Shown here: positions 47,353 through 59,473 of the stretch, piece by piece | How positions within the stretch are numbered: position 1 is the first letter of the stretch | Layout: each line of letters begins with the position of its first letter | NCBI RefSeq assembly: GCF_036346105.1 | Contig: NZ_CP107811.1 | Span: forward strand, 5,103,501-5,167,500 | Direction of reading: 5' to 3' | Source of the DNA: Streptomyces sp. NBC_00539 | Lineage (GTDB): Bacteria > Actinomycetota > Actinomycetes > Streptomycetales > Streptomycetaceae | DNA: 64,000 nt | Position numbers and translations under genes: made by a program | Notes under the pieces: generated by a model | Told to the model about the DNA's origin: nothing | The model's database searches: none | What the model saw: only the letters and a program-made list of their open reading frames with translations

Positions 47353-48335
47353 CGGGGCGGCTCGGATTCGGGGGTGAGGAGGTCCGCGATGTCCAGGACG
47401 TGGTAGCCGCGCATCGAGGGGAGGCAGCTGCCCCGGACCGGGCCGATCACCGAGGACCAGGCGGCCGGGATCGCCGCGGCCCCCGACAGCGCACCGGCCA
47501 GCGCCCCCGCCACCGCCGCGGTGGTGTCCGCGTCCCGCCCCATGTTCACCGCCGTGAGGACGGACCCGGCGAAGTCGCCCCGCGCCGCCGCGAACGCCCC
47601 GAAGGCCAGGCCCACCGCCTCCGGGGCCAGGTCCGTCCACGGGTAGCCGCCGATCACCACCGCCGAGCGCACCGCCCGCTCCCCGCGGGGCGCCGCCGTC
47701 ACCGCCCTGCGCAGCGAGCGCGCCGTCCAGGAGTCCGAGGGGATCACCGACAGCGCCGCCGAGATCACCGACGCCGGGGAGCCGCCCGCCATCGCCGCCG
47801 CGACGCCCGCCGCCACCGCCTGGCCGCCGTAGATGCCCTCCCCGTCGTGGCTGACCGAGCCGTCGATCGCCACCAGTCGGGCCGCCTCCGCCGGCCGCCC
47901 CGCCGCGAAGACCCCGAACGGCGCGGCCCGCATGGCCAGCCCGTCCGACCATGCGTGCCGGTGCTGCGCGGAGATGGGCGCCGCCAGGCCCCGGCGGAGG
48001 TTCTCCAGGGTGCCGCGTTCCGAGAAGCCCGCGCCGCGGAACGGCCCGACGTCCAGGTCGGCGATCCAGTGGTGCCAGGCCCGTTCCACGTGGGTGACCG
48101 CGAGCGCCGACCCGTGGCGGGCCAGCAGCAGCCCGGAGAAGATCGCGTACTCCGTGTCGTCGGTGCCCGCCGGATCGTCGGAGACGAAGCCTTCGATCCG
48201 GCCCCACTTCGCACGGATCTGCGACGGCTTCATGTTCTCCGCGGGGGCGCCCAGCGCGTCACCCACCGCCAGCCCCAGAAGCGCGCCCCTGGCCCGTTCG
48301 AGGAGGATCTGCGGATCGCATGCAATCAGCTCCAT
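47349..48335 (-). CDS. ADP-ribosylglycohydrolase-family protein (first gene of operon)
   Basis: A 328-aa ARH enzyme with intact motifs: GLAVGDALGAPAE (G25-D26), AGTDDTEYA (T58-T61), and NMGRDADTTAAVAGALAGAL near residue 275. GGAGAGG is 6-7 nt upstream of the ATG at 48335. It heads a seven-gene run in which each gene overlaps the next by 4 nt. Substrate unknown: ADP-ribosyl-Arg, ADP-ribosyl-Ser, DNA adducts or a small nucleoside are all possible. Confidence 0.92.
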   Translation of the reverse strand: MELIACDPQILLERARGALLGLAVGDALGAPAENMKPSQIRAKWGRIEGFVSDDPAGTDDTEYAIFSGLLLARHGSALAVTHVERAWHHWIADLDVGPFRGAGFSERGTLENLRRGLAAPISAQHRHAWSDGLAMRAAPFGVFAAGRPAEAARLVAIDGSVSHDGEGIYGGQAVAAGVAAAMAGGSPASVISAALSVIPSDSWTARSLRRAVTAAPRGERAVRSAVVIGGYPWTDLAPEAVGLAFGAFAAARGDFAGSVLTAVNMGRDADTTAAVAGALAGALSGAAAIPAAWSSVIGPVRGSCLPSMRGYHVLDIADLLTPESEPPR

Positions 48336-48351
48336 CGCGCGCCTCTCCACT

Positions 48352-48370
48352 TGATGGGACTCATCATGAG
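48352..48370 (-). promoter_or_regulatory. Two overlapping inverted repeats in the glycohydrolase operon leader
   Basis: TGATG-GGACT-CATCA (48352-48366) overlaps CTCAT-C-ATGAG (48360-48370), 17 nt upstream of the first ATG of the seven-gene operon. The nested dyads look like an operator or an mRNA switch near the ribosome-binding site. The regulator is unknown. Confidence 0.5.
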
Positions 48371-48589
48371 CCCTTGGGGGATTTGTGCCATGGGATGACG
48401 TTTGTCGCGAGCCGCGAAACACCCCCCGAAGGCCGCCGTCACCCGGTCGCCGACCCCCGAAACCCCAGGTAAGTACGGCCTTCCTTGCTGGCGGACGAAG
48501 GAAATCGTGCGTAGTTTCGAGGTGTTCAGGGGGAGTGGCGACCTGCGCGTCGCCTTCGCGTACCCGCTCCAGGGAAGAGGCCCGAAAGG

Positions 48590-48632
48590 GGCTCGGAAAA
48601 GGCTCGGAAAACAGCTCGGCAAGGCTCGAAAA
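48590..48632 (+). repeat. Four imperfect ~11-bp CTCGGAAAA repeats before the VIT gene
   Basis: Two exact GGCTCGGAAAA copies (48590-48600 and 48601-48611) are followed by degenerate copies at 48612-48622 and 48623-48632. The spacing is close to one helical turn, and the last copy runs into the RBS AAGGGGAG. The rest of the 312-bp gap 48336-48647 shows no gene. Confidence 0.65.
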
Positions 48633-48647
48633 GGGGAGATCCGGCGC

Positions 48648-49379
48648 ATGTCCATCATTGACACCGAAGCACCACTGCACACCGCCCACCGCGACAACCA
48701 CACCCACCGTGACGTCAACGGCGGATGGCTGCGACCGGCCGTTTTCGGTGCCATGGACGGGCTCGTCTCCAACCTCGCCCTCATGACCGGCGTCGCCGGC
48801 GGTGCGGTCGCCCCGCAGACCATCGTCATCACCGGCCTGGCCGGACTGGCCGCCGGCGCCTTCTCGATGGCCGCCGGCGAGTACACCTCGGTCGCCTCGC
48901 AGCGCGAGCTGGTCCTCGCCGAACTCGACGTCGAGCGCCAGCAGTTGCGCAAGCATCCGGTCGACGAGATGGAGGAGCTGGCCGAGCTGTACGTATCGCG
49001 TGGCGTCGAGCCCGCCCTCGCCCGCGAGGTCGCGATGCAGCTCTCCCGCGACCCGGAGCAGGCGCTGGAGATACACGCCCGCGAGGAATTGGGCATCGAC
49101 CCCGACGACCTGCCGTCGCCCCTGGTCGCCGCCGTCTCGTCCTTCGGCTCGTTCGCGCTGGGCGCGCTGCTGCCCGTACTGCCCTACCTGCTCGGCGCGA
49201 CCGCCCTGTGGCCGGCGGTGCTGCTCGCCCTGGTGGGTCTCTTCGCCTGCGGGGCGGTCGTCGCCCGGGTCACCGCGCGCTCCTGGTGGTACAGCGGTGC
49301 GCGCCAGCTGGTCCTGGGCGGTGCGGCCGCCGGTGTGACGTACGTCCTGGGCACCTGGATCGGCGGCGCCCTAGGCTGA
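48648..49379 (+). CDS. VIT/CCC1-family transporter
   Basis: A 243-aa membrane protein. RPAVFGAMDGLVSNLALMTGVAGG is the family's first membrane signature, and GAFSMAAGEYTSVASQRELVLAELDVERQQL leads into the cytosolic metal-binding region with acidic/His residues. There are five or so membrane helices, with the last pair at ~165-205 and ~215-240. VIT/CCC1 proteins move Fe2+ or Mn2+ out of the cytosol. AAGGGGAGAT lies ~8 nt upstream of the ATG. It lies between the glycohydrolase operon and gltB. Confidence 0.9.
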   Translation: MSIIDTEAPLHTAHRDNHTHRDVNGGWLRPAVFGAMDGLVSNLALMTGVAGGAVAPQTIVITGLAGLAAGAFSMAAGEYTSVASQRELVLAELDVERQQLRKHPVDEMEELAELYVSRGVEPALAREVAMQLSRDPEQALEIHAREELGIDPDDLPSPLVAAVSSFGSFALGALLPVLPYLLGATALWPAVLLALVGLFACGAVVARVTARSWWYSGARQLVLGGAAAGVTYVLGTWIGGALG

Positions 49380-49700
49380 CCGGCGCAGGAGTGAGACACT
49401 ATGCAGAGCGCCGCATAAATTAATGATTACCCGGCGGTTTCGAGCACCTCACCGCAGGGCATCACACCAGGGCTCCCCATGGCTGCGGCCGCGGGGAGCT
49501 TCAGGGCAATGAAGCCCCCGCACACCTCCCGGCTCCGGGACCCCTTACTGCCTGCGTCACGCCTCGCGCAGTGTCCGCATGCTGGAACGAGATATCCGCA
49601 ACGCGGGATCACGGTCATCATGTAACCTGCACGAAATTTCGCAGAGGGCCAACGTCGTCCCTCGGCACGCACCTTTGCCACGACGACGACGGGAGAGCCG
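49380..49700 (+). promoter_or_regulatory. gltB upstream region with a GlnR-like half-site pair
   Basis: A 321-bp gap without a convincing gene. GTAAC-N6-GAAAT (49622-49637) resembles the GTnAC-N6-GAAAC unit bound by the nitrogen regulator GlnR, 64 nt upstream of the gltB ATG. Only one such pair was found; the preceding 22 nt do not match a second one. Confidence 0.45.
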
Positions 49701-54315
<4,615 letters not shown>

Positions 54316-54323
<8 letters not shown>

Positions 54324-55776
54324 CCCGAAGGGCTTCCTCACCACCCCCCGCGAGACCGCCTGTACCCGTCCCGTCGCCGAACGCGTCAAGGACTGGAACG
54401 AGGTCTACGTCCCCGGCTCCCTGCTGCCGATCATCAGCAAGCAGGCCGGCCGCTGCATGGACTGCGGCATCCCGTTCTGCCACAACGGCTGCCCGCTCGG
54501 GAACCTGATCCCCGAGTGGAACGACTTCGCCTACCGCGAGGACTGGACGGCCGCCTCCGAGCGCCTGCACGCCACGAACAACTTCCCGGAGTTCACGGGC
54601 AGGCTGTGCCCGGCGCCCTGCGAGTCGGCGTGCGTGCTCGGCATCAACCAGCCGGCCGTCACCATCAAGAACGTCGAAGTCTCGATCATCGACCAGGCGT
54701 GGGACAACGGCGACGTCACCCCGCAGGCCCCCGAGCGCCTCTCCGGCAAGACCGTCGCCGTCATCGGCTCCGGGCCGGCCGGTCTGGCCGCCGCCCAGCA
54801 GCTGACGCGGGCCGGCCACACCGTGGCGGTGTACGAGCGCGCGGACCGCATCGGCGGCCTGCTGCGCTACGGCATCCCCGAGTTCAAGATGGAGAAGGTG
54901 CACATCAACCGCCGCATCGAGCAGATGCGCGCGGAGGGCACCAAGTTCCGCACGGGCGTGGAGGTCGGCCGGGACATCGACGCCGCGAAGCTGCGCAAGC
55001 GCTACGACGCGGTCGTCATCGCGGCGGGCGCCACGGTCTCCCGCGACCTGCCGGTGCCGGGGCGCGAGCTGGGGGGCATCCACTTCGCGATGGAGTACCT
55101 GCCGCTCGCCAACAAGGTGCAGGAGGGCGACTTCATGGCGCCCCCCATCACCGCCGAGGGCAAGCACGTCGTGGTCATCGGCGGCGGCGACACGGGCGCG
55201 GACTGCGTGGGCACCGCCCACCGCCAGGGTGCCCTGTCGGTCACCCAGCTGGAGATCATGCCGAAGCCGTCCGAGGACCGCTCCGCCGGGCAGCCCTGGC
55301 CGACGTTCCCGATGCTCTACAAGGTCACCTCTGCGCACGAGGAGGGCGGCGAGCGGATCTACTCCGTCTCCACCACCCACTTCGAGGGCGACGAGGAGGG
55401 CAACGTCCAGGCGCTGCACCTGATCGAGGTGGAGTTCGTGGACGGCAAGCTGGTCCAGAAGGAGGGCACCGAGCGCGTCCTCCCGGCGCAGCTGGTCACC
55501 CTCGCGATGGGCTTCACGGGCACCGACCAGGCCAACGGCCTGGTGGACCAGTTCGGCCTGGAGCTGGACGCGCGGGGCAACATCGTCCGGGACGCCTCGT
55601 ACGCGACCAACGTGGACGGCGTCTTCGTCGCGGGCGACGCGGGCCGCGGGCAGTCGCTGATCGTGTGGGCCATCGCGGAAGGCCGCTCGGCCGCCCGCGG
55701 CGTGGACCGCTTCCTGACCGGCGCCAGCACCCTCCCGTACCCGGTCAAGCCGACGGACCGCTCGCTGACGGTGTAA
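54316..55776 (+). CDS. gltD: Glutamate synthase small subunit
   Basis: A 486-aa FAD/NADPH subunit that feeds electrons to GltB. N-terminal 4Fe-4S cysteines occur in [19 protein letters not shown] and [13 protein letters not shown]. The FAD site is [15 protein letters not shown] (near residue 153). The NADPH site is [18 protein letters not shown] (~288). [18 protein letters not shown] near the end is also diagnostic. Its ATG lies inside the end of gltB (8-nt overlap), ensuring paired expression. Confidence 0.97.
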
Positions 55777-55802
55777 CCGGAGCCCAGCCGGGTCCCTGCG
55801 GA

Positions 55803-56196
55803 CGCCGGCCTCCGGCCGTCGGTGGCCGGGGCGCGGCCCCTCGTACGGTCCGTACAACGGTGTGCGGCACTCGACACAGCGCCTGCCATGGCTCCTTCCG
55901 GATGCCGTGCTCGCGCCGCTCGGCCGGGGACGGCCTTGCGGGCTTCGCCCGGCTGCGCCGGCCTCCGGCCGTCGGTGGCCGGGGCGCGGCCCCTCGTACG
56001 GTCCGTACAACGGTGTGCGGCACTCGACACAGCGCCTGCCATGGCTCCTTCCGGATGCCGTGCTCGCGCCGCTCGGCCGGGGACGGCCTTGCGGGCTTCG
56101 CCCGGCTGCGCCGGCCTCCGGCCGTCGGTGGCCGGGGCGCGGCCCCTCGTACGGTCCGTACAACGGTGTGCGGCACTCGACACAGCGCCCGCCATG
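55803..56196. repeat. 153-bp tandem repeat, about 2.6 copies
   Basis: Unit 1 is 55803-55955, unit 2 is 55956-56108, and a partial third is 56109-56196. The copies are identical by eye except one T/C near 56190. Each unit contains CGCCGGCCTCCGG at its start, the palindrome GTACGG-T-CCGTAC, and GC-rich hairpins. 153 is a multiple of 3, so several frames stay open, but none has a good RBS. The whole 55777-56241 gap holds no credible gene. Confidence 0.9.
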
Positions 56197-56223
56197 TCCC
56201 CGACCGGGATGGCGGGCGCTGTG
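56181..56223. terminator. Strong bidirectional terminator at the repeat edge
   Basis: CACAGCGCCCGCCAT (56181-56195) pairs perfectly with ATGGCGGGCGCTGTG (56209-56223) over 15 bp. The left arm lies in the last repeat copy; copies 1 and 2 keep a near-identical left arm but lack the right arm. Confidence 0.85.
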
Positions 56224-56241
56224 GCGTGCGCGGGCGGCGGG

Positions 56242-56754
56242 TCAGAGTTTGAGCAGGGCTCCGCGCCAGGTCCAGCCCGCGCCGAGGACCGCCTTCTGCA
56301 GGGGGGTCTTCATCTGCCGCGTGTCGAAGGAGAACTCCTCGACCATGCGGCGGCGGCCGTCGGGGCCCCGTTCGATCGTCCACCGCTTGGACACCGTGGT
56401 CACCTGCCCGCGGCTGTACTCGCCCGACTTGGCAAGCCTGGGGGTGTCCCCGATCCAGGTGATCTCCAGCTGTTCGTCCAGGGCCCGCACCTCGTGCCTG
56501 CCGGGGACCAGACGCATCCTGGTCTTGAGGGTCCGGTCCAGCCGGGACCGCAGGAAGAAGGAGTGCCAGGCCGGCTCCAGGACCCGCCACTCCGCCACCA
56601 GGTCCGCCTTCTCCGCGGGCCTCGCGTTCCGCACGACGTACGGCTTGTCCGGGCCGTTGACCGCGAGCAGCGCCTCCCGTACCTCCGGGGCGGACAGCGG
56701 CGTCGCACCACTGTCCGGGTGCAGGGTGCCGGTGAACCTGTCCATCAGCCCCAT
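56242..56754 (-). CDS. Hypothetical protein of the WXG-like module
   Basis: A 170-aa soluble protein with no membrane segment or signal. The N-terminal ~60 residues include a conserved-looking APEVREALLAVNGPDKPYVVRNA. The middle is rich in beta structure (RMRLVPGRHEVRALDEQLEITWIG). The tail ends KTPLQKAVLGAGWTWRGALLKL. No known domain recognised. It is 2 nt from the end of the DUF1795-like gene. Candidate immunity or adaptor protein for the neighbouring WXG-like protein, by position only. Confidence 0.78.
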   Translation of the reverse strand: MGLMDRFTGTLHPDSGATPLSAPEVREALLAVNGPDKPYVVRNARPAEKADLVAEWRVLEPAWHSFFLRSRLDRTLKTRMRLVPGRHEVRALDEQLEITWIGDTPRLAKSGEYSRGQVTTVSKRWTIERGPDGRRRMVEEFSFDTRQMKTPLQKAVLGAGWTWRGALLKL

Positions 56755-56756
56755 CG

Positions 56757-57266
56757 TCAGGCCCCCGTCCCGGCGTTCGGCCCGGGGTCCGGGCGCACCG
56801 TGCGCAGGAACTCCTGGAAGTCCGGGAGGACGTCGTCGTGCTGTGCGGCGGTGGCGGTCAGGATCGAGCGGACCAGCGCCCGCTTGTGCGGGTCCGTGGC
56901 GTCGGTGAGGGCCATGTAGACCTGGGACTGCACGAGCTCGCGGCGGACGCCGGCGACGACGACCGTCACGTCCAGCCGCTGCGTCAGGCCCGGCGCAGCC
57001 GCGGAGCCGACGTCGTGGCGGGTGGCCACCACCACGGACTCGGCGGCCCCGAGTACCTGCTGCACCGAGGCGTCGGCGAGCTCCTCCATGGTCGTCTCTT
57101 CCCGCAGGAAGCCACCGTCAAGGGTGATGTTGGCGGTGAACCCTTCGTCCGGCTGCGGATACAGCGCGATGAAGGCCACCTCCGACGCGCCGACCTCGTC
57201 CGGCGGTGCGGCCCGCCAGCCCTCCGGCAGGCTGAATTCGATCGGCACGGGCAGTGTCGTGGGCAT
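56757..57266 (-). CDS. Cytosolic DUF1795/LpqN-like protein
   Basis: A 169-aa protein with the Mog1/PsbP-like pattern: PVPIEFSLPEGWRAAPPDEVG ... FIALYPQPDEGFTANITLDGG ... ELADASVQQVLGAA ... QRLDVTVVVAGVRRELVQSQVYM, ending DVLPDFQEFLRTV. Related DUF1795 proteins (EagR) act as effector chaperones beside type VI effectors, while LpqN proteins are lipoproteins. No signal peptide is present here, so it is probably cytosolic. Family assignment is by pattern and needs a profile search. Confidence 0.75.
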   Translation of the reverse strand: MPTTLPVPIEFSLPEGWRAAPPDEVGASEVAFIALYPQPDEGFTANITLDGGFLREETTMEELADASVQQVLGAAESVVVATRHDVGSAAAPGLTQRLDVTVVVAGVRRELVQSQVYMALTDATDPHKRALVRSILTATAAQHDDVLPDFQEFLRTVRPDPGPNAGTGA

Positions 57267-57302
57267 CGGTGGCCTTCTTTCCGTCTGGACGGGAAACGTA
57301 CA

Positions 57303-58652
57303 TCAGTCGAACCAGCCGCCGACGGTGTGCTTGACCGACCCGGCGGTGTCACCGATCGCGTCGGCCGCGTCACCGAACGCGTCGCTGACCTTGCCGGGGT
57401 CGACCGTGAACTCGCCGCCGACGGCACCGCCGATGCCGAGTGCGCCACCGACCTTGCCGCCGAAGTGGTACTTGCCGTCGTCGCCCTTGCCGAAGTCCCA
57501 CTTCAGCTCGGCACCCGCCGCGCCGTACCAGCCCTCCGCCGTCGCGCCGGCGCCGATCCCGGCGACCTCGCCGCCCCCGGCCACGCTCGCCTTCGCCCCG
57601 GCGAACGCCTGGAACTTGCCGTTGAAGCCGTCCTTGCCGAGCGAGGCACCGGCCGAGCCCTCGGCGCCGGCGAAGACCTCGGTCCGCGCGTACCCTTTGA
57701 CGGGGCCGTACTCGGCGGTCCCGCCGACCAGTTCGCGGATGCCGGCGGACGCCTCGAGCTTGACGCTCGCACCCGAGTTGCTGAACCCGTAGTTCCCGGT
57801 GGCCCTTGCGCCCCCGTAGACGTCATAGACGTCGGTGAACTTGACCCCGCCCTTGGTGGCCTCTCCCGCCTGGCTCAGGTGGAACAGGTCGCCGTACAGC
57901 TTGAACGAGCCCTCCTTGCCGTTCTTGACGCCGGTGAGTTTGAAGCCCGCGTCCGGGCCGGTGATCTTGAGACCGTCGTCGTCCTTCTTGCCGTCGGGTG
58001 CGTCGGCCTCGGCCTTCTTCGCTTCCTGCGCGGCCTTCACGGCCTTCGTCAGATCACCCTCGGCGCCCGCGTTGAACCCGGTGAGCGACATGTCGGCGCC
58101 CTTGCCCAGGGCGTCCTTGTTGCTGTCGACGACGGAGGCCTCAAGGGCCAGCTTGACGTTCTGGTCGAGCTCGGAGACGGCTTTGACCCGGTCGTCGATG
58201 TGCTGCTGCCACTTGGTGACGGCCGTGCGGATGGAGGCCTCGCCGTCGGGGTCGTGGTGGTAGGCGCTGCGCTCGGAGGCAGTGAGCTTGTCCCAGTCGA
58301 AGGCGACGTGCCCCTGTTCGGAGACGGTCATGCCGGCGGCTATCGCATCGGCGCGGGCGCTTTCGACCTTGTGCTTGAGGTCGGTGAACTTCTCGTGCGC
58401 GTCCCGCAGCAGGCTTCCGATCGCCTTGGCCTGGATCTGCGCGGCCGAGTACTCGTAGCGGGTGCCCGCGAAACCCGACTGCGCGGTACCGGAGCTGACA
58501 CCGTTCCAGGTGTTGCCCATGGTGATCTTCTGTACGGAGTCGCCGTAGCGCGTCTCGACCTTGCCGAGCTCGCCCGCCATCGCCTCCCACTTGCCGGCGG
58601 CGGTCGTCAGCAGGTCCAGGTTCGTGGACATGACCTCGTGGTATTTGAGCAC
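57303..58652 (-). CDS. WXG-motif (ESX-like) protein with Gly-rich C-terminal domain
   Basis: A 449-aa protein. Residues 1-~110 form a WXG100-like helical hairpin with WNG at 49-51 (MGNTWNGVSS). A helical linker with LDQNVKLALEASVVDS follows to ~220. Residues ~225-430 are Gly/Ala-rich with alternating hydrophobic residues (AFAGAKASVAGGGEVAGIG, KYHFGGKVGGALGIGGAVGG), suggesting beta-rich or membrane-active structure. The C-terminus is DAFGDAADAIGDTAG. A GTG with AGGGGG 5 nt upstream. No classical signal peptide, consistent with type VII secretion. Function unknown. Confidence 0.82.
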   Translation of the reverse strand: MLKYHEVMSTNLDLLTTAAGKWEAMAGELGKVETRYGDSVQKITMGNTWNGVSSGTAQSGFAGTRYEYSAAQIQAKAIGSLLRDAHEKFTDLKHKVESARADAIAAGMTVSEQGHVAFDWDKLTASERSAYHHDPDGEASIRTAVTKWQQHIDDRVKAVSELDQNVKLALEASVVDSNKDALGKGADMSLTGFNAGAEGDLTKAVKAAQEAKKAEADAPDGKKDDDGLKITGPDAGFKLTGVKNGKEGSFKLYGDLFHLSQAGEATKGGVKFTDVYDVYGGARATGNYGFSNSGASVKLEASAGIRELVGGTAEYGPVKGYARTEVFAGAEGSAGASLGKDGFNGKFQAFAGAKASVAGGGEVAGIGAGATAEGWYGAAGAELKWDFGKGDDGKYHFGGKVGGALGIGGAVGGEFTVDPGKVSDAFGDAADAIGDTAGSVKHTVGGWFD

Positions 58653-58661
58653 GGCAGCCCC

Positions 58662-59129
58662 CTACAGACCGTTCAGCTTCGACTGCGTCGTGAACTGGTT
58701 GCGGATCCCGGTGTCGTTGCCCGTGAAGAGCCCCGACGCCCCGCGCAGTGCGCCCTTCTCGCCGTCCAGACGGGCCATCAGGTTCTTCACCTGCTGGTCC
58801 CACGTGTCCGCCACCTTTTTCAGGCCCGCGGCGGTCTCCCACCCGTCGAATCCCTTGTGCGCGGCGGTGGTGGCCTCGTCCGCGTGCTCCGCGGCCTTCT
58901 TCGTGTTCGGCTGCAACTCGTTCTCGATCGTGCCCGCCGCCGCCTTCTTGTCCGCCGGCGACGAGGCGAAGTCGGCGGGTCCCTTGCCCGGGGCGAACGG
59001 CCCGTACACGGGCGGGGACGACGGCCCCGGACCCGATGGTTCCGGTGGCACGTGATTCAGCCGCATGCCCACCTGCTGGTCCGCGCCACCCGTGGCCGAA
59101 CCCCACTCCTGATCGAAATCCCCTGCCAT
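58662..59129 (-). CDS. WXG/ESX-like partner protein
   Basis: A 155-aa protein. The N-terminal half is Pro/Gly-rich (PPEPSGPGPSSPPVYG). The C-terminal half is helical with a FDGWETAAGLKKVADTWDQQVKNL stretch reminiscent of WXG-family helix 2. GGGGAGG lies 8 nt upstream of the ATG. Its stop is 9 nt from the start of the larger WXG protein, so the two are probably coexpressed as a pair. It lacks a clear W-x-G turn, so family membership is tentative. Confidence 0.75.
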   Translation of the reverse strand: MAGDFDQEWGSATGGADQQVGMRLNHVPPEPSGPGPSSPPVYGPFAPGKGPADFASSPADKKAAAGTIENELQPNTKKAAEHADEATTAAHKGFDGWETAAGLKKVADTWDQQVKNLMARLDGEKGALRGASGLFTGNDTGIRNQFTTQSKLNGL

Positions 59130-59473
59130 TCTTTGGCCTCCCCGTCGGCAAGAACCCGATCATATGCACGGCTCCTGTGGGTGCGAACAAGCCACCCGCC
59201 CGTCCAACTCGCGCCGGTCCGGGCAAAAGTGGTGCGCCGCAGGCCGCGGGCTCGCCGACGCGGGTCGCTCGTGCGGGTGACCGCCGCCAGGGCCGCCGGA
59301 AAGGGGCCGCCGGGGCCGCGGCGCAGGCAGGCCGGGCCGTACCGGGGGAGTGGCGGGGGACGTGCGCCGGCCGGCCGGAGCGCTGCTCGCACCCGGCCGG
59401 GGTGTAGGCCGGACGGACCAACTGCACCGGACACCCCAGTTCAGCGCGGCTGCTTCTGGTAACTGTGGGCCCC
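59130..59473. other. Gene-free divergent intergenic region
   Basis: This 344-bp stretch between the WXG-like operon (minus) and the DUF1906 gene (plus) is expected to hold both promoters. I could not identify convincing -35/-10 boxes or repeats. A minus-strand open frame here (59057-59434) has an Arg/Pro-rich translation and looks like chance. Confidence 0.5.

Noticed and set aside
55803-56196. Whether the 153-bp repeat is a CRISPR array
   Set aside because: The units are contiguous and identical with no unique spacers, and no cas genes are present.
55822-56919. Open frames running through the 153-bp repeats on both strands
   Set aside because: The repeat length is a multiple of three, so frames stay open by chance. 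No ribosome site or family match was seen, and the frames extend antisense into the next gene.
59057-59434. A 125-aa minus-strand ORF in the 59.1-59.5 kb gap
   Set aside because: Arg/Pro/Gly-rich translation typical of chance frames in high-GC DNA; it overlaps the start of the WXG-like partner gene on the same strand.
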